A DNA stretch of 64,000 nucleotides, taken from assembly GCA_022577435.1 (NCBI GenBank), contig JAKOON010000104.1:448498-512497 (forward strand). The letters are read 5' to 3'. This DNA is from Embiotoca jacksoni. Taxonomy: Eukaryota; Chordata; Actinopteri; Embiotocidae. The notes below the pieces were generated by a model. The model searched no databases and was not told where the DNA came from. It saw only the letters and a program-made list of their open reading frames with translations. How positions within the stretch are numbered: position 1 is the first letter of the stretch; each line of letters begins with the position of its first letter. The position numbers were made by a program, and so were the translations under genes. Positions 13,451-24,896 of this stretch are shown piece after piece.

Positions 13451-15739
13451 GTTTCTCTGTTTCAGGATGTTTCTGTTTCCAGGATGTTTGTCTGTTTCAG
13501 GGTGTTTCTCTCTGTCAGGATGTTTCTCTGTTTCAGGGTCTTTCTCTGTTTTAGGATGTTTCTCTGTTTCAGGATGTATCTCTGTTTCAGGATGTATCTC
13601 TGTTTCAGGATGTTCCTAGGTTTTGTGATGTTTTTCTGTTTCAGGACGTTTGTCTGTTTCAGGATATTTCTCTGTTTCAGGATGGTTGTCTGTTTTGGGA
13701 TGTTTTCTCTTTTTCAGGATGTTACTAGGTTTTAGGACGTTTGTCTGTTTCAGGATGTTTCTACTTGTCAGGATATTTCTCTGCTTCAAAATGTTTCTAT
13801 GTTTTAGGATGTTTCTGTTTCAGGATGTTTGTCTGTTTCAGGACGTTTCTCCTTTTCAGGATGTTTCTATGTTTCTGGGTGTTACTCTGTTTCAGGATGT
13901 TTCTCTGTTTCACGATGTTTCTCTGTTTCAGGATGTATCTCTGTTTCAGGATGTATCTCTGTTTCAGGATGTTCCTAGGTTTTAGGATGTTTTTCTGTTT
14001 CAGGACGTTTGTTTGTTTCAGGACGTTTCTCCTTTTCCGGATGTTTCTCTGTTTCTGGATGTTTCTCTGTTTCAGGATGTATTTTTTTTTTAGGATGTTT
14101 CTCGGTTTTAAGACGTTTGTCTCTTTCAGGATGTATCTCCTTGTCAGGATGTTTCTCTGCTTCAGGATGTTTCTCTGTTTCTGGAAGTTTCTTTATTTAT
14201 GGGTGTGACTCTGTTTCAGGATGTTTGTCTGGTTTAGGATGTTTTCTCTGTTTCAGGATGTTTCTATGTTTCCGGATGTTTCTCTTTGTCAGTTGTTTCC
14301 AGGTTTTAGGATGTTTCTCTGTTTCAGGATATTTGTCTGTTTCAGGATATTTCTCTATTTCAGGATGGTTGTCTGTTTTGGGATGTTTTCTCTTTTTCAG
14401 GATGTTTCTCTGTTTCAGGATATTTCCCTGTTTCAGGATGTGTTTCTGTTTTAGGATGTTTTCTCTATTTCAGGATGTTTCTAGGTTTTAGGACGTTTGT
14501 CTGTTTCAGGATGTTTGTCTGTTTCAGGACGTTTCTCCTTTTCAGGATGTTTCTATGTTTCTGGATGTTACTCTGTTTCAGGATGTTTCTCCTTTTCAGG
14601 ATGTTCCTCGGTTTTAGGATGTTTCACTGTTTCAGATTGTTTCTCCTTTTCAGGATGTTTCTCTGTTTCAGCATGTTTCTCTGTTTCAGGATGTTTCTGG
14701 TTCCAGGATGTTTGTCTGTTTCAGGGTGTTTCTCTCTGTCAGGATGTTTCTCTGTTTCAGGGTGTTTCTCTGTTTTAGGATGTTTCTCTGTTTCACGATG
14801 TTTCTCTGCTCCAGGATGTATCTCTGTTTCAGGATGTATCTCTGTTTCAGGATGTTCCTAGGTTTTAGGATGTTTTTCTGTTTCAGGATGTTTCTACTTG
14901 TCAGGATATTTCTCTGCTTCAAAATGTTTCTATGTTTTAGGATGTTTCTCCGTTTCAGGATGTTCCTCGGTTTTAGGATGTTTCACTGTTTCAGATTGTT
15001 TCTCCTTTTCAGGATGTTTCTCTGTTTCAGCATGTTTGTCTGTTTCAGGGTGTTTCTCTCTGTCAGGATGTTTCTCTGTTTCAGGGTGTTTCTCTGTTTT
15101 AGGATGTTCCTCGGTTTTAGGATGTTTCACTGTTTCAGATTGTTTCTCCTTTTCAGGATGTATCTCTGTTTCAGGATGTTCCTAGGTTTTAGGATGTTTT
15201 TCTGTTTCAGGACGTTTGTCTGTTTCAGGACGTTTCTACTTTTCCGGATGTTTCTCTGTTTCTGGATGTTTCTCTGTTTCAGGATGTTACTAGGTTTTAG
15301 GACGTTTGTCTGTTTCAGGATGTTTCTACTTGTCAGGATATTTCTCTGCTTCAAAATGTTTCTATGTTTTAGGATGTTTCTGTTTCAGGATGTTTGTCTG
15401 TTTCAGGACGTTTCTCCTTTTCAGGATGTTTCTATGTTTCTGGGTGTTACTCTGTTTCAGGATGTTTCTCCTTTTCAGGATGTTCCTCGGTTTTAGGATG
15501 TTTCACTGTTTCAGATTGTTTCTCCTTTTCAGGATGTTTCTCTGTTTCAGCATGTTTCTCTGTATCAGGATGTTTCTGGTTCCAGGATGTTTGTCTGTTT
15601 CAGGGTGTTTCTCTCTGTCAGGATGTTTCTCTGTTTCAGGGTGTTTCTCTGTTTTAGGATGTTTATCTGTTTCACGATGTTTCTCTGCTCCAGGATGTAT
15701 CTCTGTTTCAGGATGTATCTCTGTTTCAGGATGTTCCTA

Positions 15740-18700
15740 GGTTTTAGGATTTTTTTCTGTTTCAGGACGTTTGTCTGTTTCAGGATATTTCTCTGTTTCA
15801 GGATGGTTGTCTGTTTTGGGATGTTTTCTCTTTTTCAGGATGTTACTAGGTTTTAGGACGTTTGTCTGTTTCAGGATGTTTCTATTTGTCAGGATATTTC
15901 TCTGCTTCAAAATGTTTCTATGTTTTAGGATGTTTCTCCGTTTCAGGATGTTCCTCGGTTTTAGGATGTTTCACTGTTTCAGATTGTTTCTCCTTTTCAG
16001 GACGTTTCTCTGTTTCAGCATGTTTCTCTGTTTCAGGATGTTTCTGTTTCCAGGATGTTTGTCTGTTTCAGGGTGTTTCTCTCTGTCAGGATGTTTCTCT
16101 GTTTCAGGGTGTTTCTCTGTTTTAGGATGTTCCTCGGTTTTAGGATGTTTCACTGTTTCAGATTGTTTCTCCTTTTCAGGATGTATCTCTGTTTCAGGAT
16201 GTTTCTAGGTTTTAGGATGTTTTTCTGTTTCAGGACGTTTGTCTGTTTCAGGACGTTTCTACTTTTCCGGATGTTTCTCTGTTTCTGGATGTTTCTCTGT
16301 TTCAGGATGTATTTTTTTTTCAGGCTGTTTCTCGGTTTTAGGACGTTTGTCTGTTTCAGGATGTATCTCCTTGTCAGGATGTTTCTCTGCTTCAGGATGT
16401 TTCTAGATTTTAGGACGTTTGTCTGTTTCAGGATGTTTCTCCTTTTCAGGATGTTTCTATGTTTCCGGATGTTTCTCTTAGTCAGTTGTTTCCAGGTTTT
16501 AGGATGTTTGTCCGTTTCAGAATGTTTCTGCTTGTCAGGATGTTTCCAGGTTTTAGGATGTTTCTCTGTTTCAGGATGTTTGTCTGTTTCAGGATATTTC
16601 TCTGTTTCAGGATGGTTGTCTGTTTTGGGATGTTTTCTCTTTTTCAGGATGTTACTAGGTTTTAGGACGTTTGTCTGTTTCAGGATGTTTCTACTTGTCA
16701 GGATATTTCTCTGCTTCAAAATGTTTATATGTTTTAGGATGTTTCTGTTTCACGATGTTTGTCTGTTTCAGGACGTTTCTCCTTTTCAGGATGTTTCTAT
16801 GTTTCTGGGTGTTACTCTGTTTCAGGATGTTTCTCCGTTTCAGGATGTTCCTCGGTTTTAGGATGTTTCACTGTTTCAGATTGTTTCTCCTTTTCAGGAT
16901 GTTTCTCTGTTTCAGCATGTATTTTTTTTTCAGGCTGTTTCTCGGTTTTAGGACGTTTGTCTGTTTCAGGATGTATCTCCTTGTCAGGATGTTTCTCTGC
17001 TTCAGGATGTTTCTCTGTTTCTGGAAGTTTCTTTATTTATGGGTGTTACTCTGTTTCAGGATGTTTGTCTGGTTTAGGATGTTTTCTCTGTTTCAGGATG
17101 TTTCTAGATTTTAGGACGTTTGTCTGTTTCAGGATGTTTCTCCTTTTCAGGATGTTTCTATGTTTCCGGATGTTTCTCTTAGTCAGTTGTTTCCAGGTTT
17201 TAGGATGTTTGTCCGTTTCAGAATGTTTCTGCTTGTCAGGATGTTTCCAGGTTTTAGGATGTTTCTCTGTTTCAGGATGTTTGTCTGTTTCAGGATATTT
17301 CTCTGTTTCAGGATGGTTGTCTGTTTTGGGATGTTTTCTCTTTTTCAGGATGTTACTAGGTTTTAGGACGTTTGTCTGTTTCAGGATGTTTCTACTTGTC
17401 AGGATATTTCTCTGCTTCAAAATGTTTATATGTTTTAGGATGTTTCTGTTTCACGATGTTTGTCTGTTTCAGGACGTTTCTCCTTTTCAGGATGTTTCTA
17501 TGTTTCTGGGTGTTACTCTGTTTCAGGATGTTTCTCCGTTTCAGGATGTTCCTCGGTTTTAGGATGTTTCACTGTTTCAGATTGTTTCTCCTTTTCAGGA
17601 TGTTTCTCTGTTTCAGCATGTTTCTCTGTTTCAGGATGTTTCTGTTTCAGGATGTTTCTCTGTTTCACGATGTTTCTCTGCTCCAGGATGTATCTCTGTT
17701 TCAGGATGTATCTCTGTTTCAGGATGTTCCTAGGTTTTAGGATGTTTTTCTGTTTCAGGACGTTTGTCTGTTTCAGGATATTTCTCTGTTTCAGGATGGT
17801 TGTCTGTTTTGGGATGTTTTGTCTTTTTCAGGATGTTACTAGGTTTTAGGACGTTTGTCTGTTTCAGGATGTTTCTATTTGTCAGGATATTTCTCTGCTT
17901 CAAAATGTTTCTATGTTTTAGGATGTTTCTCCGTTTCAGGATGTTCCTCGGTTTTAGGATGTTTCACTGTTTCAGATTGTTTCTCCTTTTCAGGACGTTT
18001 CTCTGTTTCAGCATGTTTCTCTGTTTCAGGATGTTTCTGTTTCCAGGATGTTTGTCTGTTTCAGGGTGTTTCTCTCTGTCAGGATGTTTCTCTGTTTCAG
18101 GGTGTTTCTCTGTTTTAGGATGTTCCTCGGTTTTAGGATGTTTCACTGTTTCAGATTGTTTCTCCTTTTCAGGATGTATCTCTGTTTCAGGATGTTTCTA
18201 GGTTTTAGGATGTTTTTCTGTTTCAGGACGTTTGTCTGTTTCAGGACGTTTCTACTTTTCCGGATGTTTCTCTGTTTCTGGATGTTTCTCTGTTTCAGGA
18301 TGTATTTTTTTTTCAGGCTGTTTCTCGGTTTTAGGACGTTTGTCTGTTTCAGGATGTATCTCCTTGTCAGGATGTTTCTCTGCTTCAGGATGTTTCTCTG
18401 TTTCTGGAAGTTTCTTTATTTATGGGTGTTACTCTGTTTCAGGATGTTTGTCTGGTTTAGAATGTTTTCTCTGTTTCAGGATGTTTCTAGATTTTAGGAC
18501 GTTTGTCTGTTTCAGGATGTTTCTCCTTTTCAGGATGTTTCTATGTTTCCGGATGTTTCTCTTAGTCAGTTGTTTCCAGGTTTTAGGATGTTTGTCCGTT
18601 TCAGAATGTTTCTGCTTGTCAGGATGTTTCCAGGTTTTAGGATGTTTCTCTGTTTCAGGATGTTTGTCTGTTTCAGGATATTTCTCTGTTTCAGGATGGT

Positions 18701-18800
18701 TGTCTGTTTTGGGATGTTTTCTCTTTTTCAGGATGTTACTAGGTTTTAGGACGTTTGTCTGTTTCAGGATGTTTCTACTTGTCAGGATATTTCTCTGCTT
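15740..18800 (+). repeat. Recent tandem duplications in the satellite (0.70 and 1.99 kb)
   Basis: Sequence around 15862-16208 recurs at 17855-18201 with a constant offset of 1993 bp, and 16398-16918 recurs at 17099-17619 with an offset of 701 bp and again from 18481. The copies look nearly identical, including private variants such as TCTTAGTCAGTTG and TTTATATGTTTTAGG, so these look like the youngest duplications in the array. Confidence 0.75.
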
Positions 18801-19019
18801 CAAAATGTTTCTATGTTTTAGGATGTTTCTGTTTCACGATGTTTGTCTGTTTCAGGACGTTTCTCCTTTTCAGGATGTTTCTATGTTTCAGGGTGTTACT
18901 CTGTTTCAGGATGTTTCTCCGTTTCAGGATGTTCCTCGGTTTTAGGATGTTTCACTGTTTCAGATTGTTTCTCCTTTTCAGGATGTTTCTCTGTTTCAGC
19001 ATGTTTCTCTGTTTCAGGA

Positions 19020-22000
19020 TGTTTCTGTTTCAGGATGTATCTCTGTTTCAGGATGTTCCTAGGTTTTAGGATATTTCTCCTTTTCTGGACGTTTCTCCTT
19101 TTCAGGATGTTTCTATGTTTCAGGGTGTTACTCTGTTTCAGGATGTTTCTCTGTTTCACGATGTTTCTCTTGTTTCAGGATGTATCTCTGTTTCAGGATG
19201 TATCTCTGTTTCAGGATGTTCCTAGGTTTTAGGATGTTTTTCTGTTTCAGGACGTTTGTTTGTTTCAGGACGTTTCTCCTTTTCCGGATGTTTCTCTGTT
19301 TCTGGATGTTTCTCTGTTTCAGGATGTATTTTTTTTTTAGGATGTTTCTCGGTTTTAAGACGCTTGTCTGTTTCAGGATGTATCTCCTTGTCAGGATGTT
19401 TCTCTGCTTCAGGATGTTTCTCTGTTTCTGGAAGTTTCTTTATTTGTGGGTGTTACTCTGTTTCAGGATGTTTGTCTGGTTTAGGATGTTTTCTCTGTTT
19501 CAGGATGTTTCTATGTTTCCGGATGTTTCTCTTTGTCAGTTGTTTCCAGGTTTTAGGATGTTTCTCTGTTTCAGGATGTTTGTCTGTTTCAGGATATTTC
19601 TCTATTTCAGGATGGTTGTCTGTTTTGGGATGTTTTCTCTTTTTCAGGATGTTTCTCTGTTTCAGGATATTTCCCTGTTTCAGGATGTGTTTCTGTTTTA
19701 GGATGTTTTCTCTATTTCAGGATGTTTCTAGGTTTTAGGACGTTTGTCTGTTTCAGGATGTTTTTCGTTGTCAGGATGTTTCTCTGCTTCAGGATGTTTC
19801 TCTGTTTCAGGATCTATCTCTGTTTTCAGATTTTTCTATGTTTCAGGATGTATCTCTGTTTCAGGATGTGTTTCTGTTTTAGGATGTTGTCTCTGTTTCA
19901 GGATGTTACTAGGTTTTAGGACGTTTGTCTGTTTCAGGATGTTTCTACTTGTCAGGATATTTCTCTGCTTCAAAATGTTTCTATGTTTTAGGATGTTTCT
20001 GTTTCAGGATGTTTGTCTGTTTCAGAACATTTCTGTTTCAGGACGTTTCTATGTTTCTGGGTGTTACTCTGTTTCAGGATGGTTCTATGTTTCAGATGTT
20101 TCTCTTAATGATGTTTTTTCCTTTTCTGGATTTTTTTTTTTAAGGCTGTTTCTGTTTCTGTGTGTTGCTGTGTTTCAGGATGTTTCTCCTTGTCAGGACT
20201 TTTCTCTGTTTCAGGATGTTTCTCTGATTCAGGATGTTTCAATGTTTCAGGATGTTTCTCTGTTTTAGGATATTGTTCTCTGTTTCAGGATGTTTCTCCT
20301 TTTCAGGATGTTTCTCTGTTTCAAGATGTATCTCTGTTTTAGGATGTTTCTATGTTTCAGATGTTTCTCTTCATGATATTTTTTCCTTTTCTGGATTTTT
20401 TTCAGGCTGTTTCTGTTTGTGGGTGTTACTGTGTTTCAGGATTTTTCTAGGTTTTAGGATGTTTTTCTGTTTCAGGATGTTTCTCCTTGTCATGAATTTT
20501 CTCTGTTTCAGGGTGTTTCTCCTTTTCAGGATGTTTCTCCTTGTCAGGATTTTTCTGTGTTTCAGGATGTTTCTGTGTTTCAGGATGTTTCTCTGTATCA
20601 GAAAGTGTTTCTGTTTCAGGATGTATCTCTGTTTTAGGATTTTTCTATGTTTAAGAATGTTTCCTAGTTTCAGGACGTTTCTCCTTGTCAGGGTTTTTCT
20701 CTGCTTCAGGACGTTTCTCTGTTTCAGGATGTTTCTCTGTTTCAGGATGTTTGTCTATTTCAGGGTGTTTCTCCTTTTCAGGATGTTTCTGTTTCAGGAT
20801 GTTTCTATGTTAAAGGATGTTTCTCTGATTCAGGATGTTTCAATGTTTCAGGATGTTTCTAGGTTTTAGGATATTGTTCTCTGTTTCAGGATGTTTCTCT
20901 GTTTCAAGATGTATCTCTGTTTTAGGATGTTTCTATGTTTCAGATGTTTCTCTTCATGATATTTTTCCTTTTCTGGATTTTTTTCAGGCTGTTTCTGTTT
21001 GTGGGTGTTACTGTGTTTCCGGATTTTTCTAGGTTTTAGGATGTTTTTCTGTTTCAGGATGTTTCTCCTTGTCAGGATTTTTCTCTGCATCAGGATGTTT
21101 CTCTGTTTCAGGATGTTTATCCTTTTCAGAATGTTTCTCTGTATCAGAAAGTGTTTCTCTTTCAGGATGTATCTTTGTTTTAGGATTTTTCTATGTTTAA
21201 GAATGTTTCGTAGTATCAGGACGTTTCTCCTTGTCAGGACTTTTCTGTGTTTCAGGATGTTTCTCTGTTTCAGGATGTTTCTTTTTCCAGGATGTTTGTC
21301 TGTTTCAGGATGTTTCTCCTTTTCAGGATGTTTCTCTGTATCAGAAGTGTCTTAGTTTCAGGATGTATCTTTGTTTTAAGATTTTTCCATGTTTAAGAAT
21401 GTTTCTACTTTTCAGGATGTTTCTCTGTTTCAGGATGTTTCAATGTTTCAGGATGTTTCTCTGTTTCAGTATGTTTGTCTGTTTCAAGATGTATCTCTGT
21501 TTTAGTATGTTTCTATGTTTCAGATGTTTCTGTTTCCAGGATGTTTGTCTTTTTCAGGGTGTTTCTCTCTGTCAGGATTTTTCTATGTTTCACGATGTTT
21601 CTCCTTTTCAGGTTGTTTCTTTGTTTCAGGATGTTTCTCTGTTTCAGGATGTTTGTCTATTTCAGGGTGTTTCTCCTTTTCAGGATGTTTCTCTGTTTCA
21701 GGATGTTTCTCCTTGTCATGAATTTTCTCTGTTACAGGGTGTTTCTCCTTTTCAGGATGTTTCTCCTTGTCAGGACTTTTCTGTGTTTCAGGATGTTTCT
21801 CTGTTTCAGGATGTTTCTTTTTCCAGGATGTTTGTCTGTTTCAGGATGTTTCTCCTTTTCAGGATGTTTCTCTGTATCAGAAGTGTCTCTGTTTCAGGAT
21901 GTATCTTTGTTTTAGGATTTTTCTATGTTTAAGAATGTTTCTACGTTTCAGGACGTTTCTCTGTTTCAGGATGTTTCTCTGTTTCAGGATGTATCTTTGT

Positions 22001-24450
22001 TTTAGGATTTTTCTATCTTTAAGAATGTTTCCAAGTTTCAGGACGTTTCTCCTTGTCAGGATTTTTCTCTGCTTCAGGACGTTTCTCTGTTTCAGGATGT
22101 TTCTCTGTTTCAGGATGTTTGTCTATTTCACGGTGTTTCTCCTTTTCAGGATGTTTCTGTTTCAGGATGTTTCTATGTTAAAGGATATTTCTCTGTTTCA
22201 GGATGTTTCTCTGATTCAGGATGTTTCAATGTTTCAGGATGTTTCTAGGTTTTAGGATATTGTTCTGTGTTTCAGGATGTTTCTCCTTTTCAGGATGTTT
22301 CTCTCTTTCAAGATGTATCTCTGTTTTAGGATGTTTCTATGTTTCAGATGTTTCTCCATGATGTTTTTTTCCTTTTCTGGATTTTTTTCCAGGCTGTTTC
22401 TGTTTGTGGGTGTTACTGTGTTTCAGGATTTTTCTAGGTTTTAGGATGTTTTTCTGTTTCAGGATGTTTCTCTGATTCAGGATGTTTCAATGTTTCAGGA
22501 TGTTTCTAGGTTTTAGAATGTTTTTCTGTGTTTCAGGATGTTTCTCCTTTTCAGGATGTTTCTCTGTTTCAAGCTGTATCTCTGTTTTAGGATTTTTCTA
22601 TGTTTCAGATGTTTCTCTTCATGATGTTTTTTCCTTTTCTGGATTTTTCTTCAGGAAGGCTCTTTTTGTGGGTGTTACTGTGTTTCAGGATTTTTTTTAG
22701 GTTTTTGGATGTTTTTCTCTTTCAGGATGTTTCTCCTTGTCATGAATTTTCTCTGTTTCAGGGTGTTTCTCCTTTTCAGGATGTTTCTCCTTGTCAGGAC
22801 TTTGCTGTGTTTCAGGATGTTTCTCTGTTTCAGGATGTTTCTTTTTCCAGGATGTTTGTCTGTTTCAGGATGTTTCTCCTTTTCAGGATGTTTCTCTGTA
22901 TCAGAAGTGTCTCTGTTTCAGGATGTATCTTTGTTTTAAGATTTTTCCATGTTTAAGAATGTTTCTACGTTTCAGGACGTTTCTCTGTTTCAGGATGTTT
23001 CAATGTTTCAGGATGTTTCTCTGTTTCAGTATGTTTGTCTGTTTCAAGATGTATCTCTGTTTTAGTATGTTTCTATGTTTCAGATGTTTCTCTTCTTCAT
23101 GATGTTTTTTCCTTTTCTGGATTATTATTTTTTTTTTTCAGGCTGTTTCTGTTTCTGGGTGTTACTGTGTTTCAGGGTGTTTCTCCTTGTCAGGACTTTT
23201 CTCTGTTTCAGGACGTTTCTCTGTTTCAGGATGTTTCTCTGATTCAGGATGTTTCAATGTTTCAGGATGTTTCTAGGTTTTAGGATGTTTTTCTGTGTTT
23301 CAGGATGTTTCTCCTTTTCAGGATGTTTCACTGTATCAGAAAGTGTCTCTGTTTCAGGATGTATCTTTGTTTTAGGATTTTTCTATGTTTAAGAATGTTT
23401 CTACGTTTCAGGACGTTTCTCCTTGTCAGGATTTTTCTCTGCTTCAGGACATTTCTCTGTTTCAGGATGTTTCTCTGATTCAGGATGTTTCTCCTTTTCA
23501 GGATGTTTCTCTGTATCATAAGTGTCTCTGTTTCAGGATGTATCTTTGTTTTAAGATTTTTCTATGTTTAAGAATGTATCTTCGTTTCAGGACGTTTCTC
23601 TGTTTCAGGATGTTTCAACGTTTCAGGATGTTTCTATGTTTCAGTATGTTTGTCTGTTTCAAGATGTATCTCTGTTTTAGTATGTTTCTATGTTTCAGAT
23701 GTTTCTCTTCATGATGTTTTTTCCTTTTCTGGATTTTTTTTTTTTCCAGGCTGTTTCTGTTTCTGGGTGTTACTATGTTTCAGGATGTTTCTCCTTGTCA
23801 GGACTTTTTTCTGTTTCAGGACGTTTCTCTGTTTCAGGATGTTTCTCTGTTTCAGGATGTTTCTCCTTTTCAGGATGTTTCTCTTTATCAGAAAGTGTCT
23901 CTGTTTCAGGACGTTTCTATGTTTCTGGGTGTTACTCTGTTTCAGGATGTTTCTATGTTTCAGATGTTTCTCTTCATGATGTTTTTTCCTTTTCTGGATT
24001 TTTTTTTTCAGGCTGTTTCTGTTTCTGTGTGTTACTGTGTTTCAGGATGTTTCTCCTTGTCAGGACCTTTCTCTGTTTCAGGATGTTTCAATGTTTCAGG
24101 ATGTTTCTAGGTTTTAGGATGTTTTTCTGTTTCAAGATGTATCTCTGTTTCAGGATGTATCTTTGTTTTAGGATTTTTCTTTGTTTAAGAATGTTTCTAC
24201 GTTTCAGGACGTTTCTCTGTTTCAGGATGTATCTTTGTTTTAGGATTTTTCTATGTTTAAGAATGTTTCCAAGTTTCAGGACGTTTCTCCTTGTCAGCAT
24301 TTTTCTCTGCTTCAGGACGTTTCTCTGTTTCAGGATGTTTCTCTGATTCAGGATGTTTCAATGTTTCAGGATGTTTCTCTGTTTTAGGATATTGTTCTCT
24401 GTTTCAGGATGTTTCTCCTTTTCAGGATGTTTCTCTGTTTCAAGATGTAT
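19020..24450 (+). repeat. Higher-order block 2b of the 18-bp satellite
   Basis: Shorter copy of 4450-11150. It keeps the order of diagnostic variants (the T-run motif, CTCTTCATGATG, ATGTTAAAGGAT) but lacks the A-type insertion seen at 8026-8640 and other pieces of about 105 and 324 bp. Confidence 0.78.
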
Positions 24451-24867
24451 CTCTGTTTTAGGGTGTTTCTATGTTTCAGATGTTTCTCTTCATGATATTT
24501 TTTCCTTTTCTGGATTTTTTTCAGGCTGTTTCTGTTTGTGGGTGTTACTGTGTTTCAGGATTTTTCTAGGTTTTAGTATGTTTTTCTGTTTCAGGATGTT
24601 TCTCCTTGTCAAGAATTTTCTCTGTTTCAGGGTGTTTCTGCTTTTCAGGATGTTTCTCCTTGTCAGGACTTTTCTGTGTTTCAGGATGTTTCTCTGTTTC
24701 AGGATGTTTCTCTGTATCAGAAAGTGTTTCTGTTTCAGGATGTATCTTTGTTTTAGGATTTTTCTATGTTTAAGAATGTTTCCTAGTTTCAGGACGTTTC
24801 TCCTTGTCAGGGTTTTTCTCTGCTTCAGGACGTTTCTCTGTTTCAGGATGTTTTTTACTTTTCTGGA

Positions 24868-24896
24868 TTGTTTTTTTTTTTTTTTTTTTTTTTTTC
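24868..24896 (+). repeat. Longest T run of the B-type units
   Basis: About 25 consecutive T residues in one B-type unit, where sister units carry 7 to 14. It marks a slippage-prone homopolymer inside the higher-order repeat; its exact length is assembly-sensitive. Confidence 0.85.
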
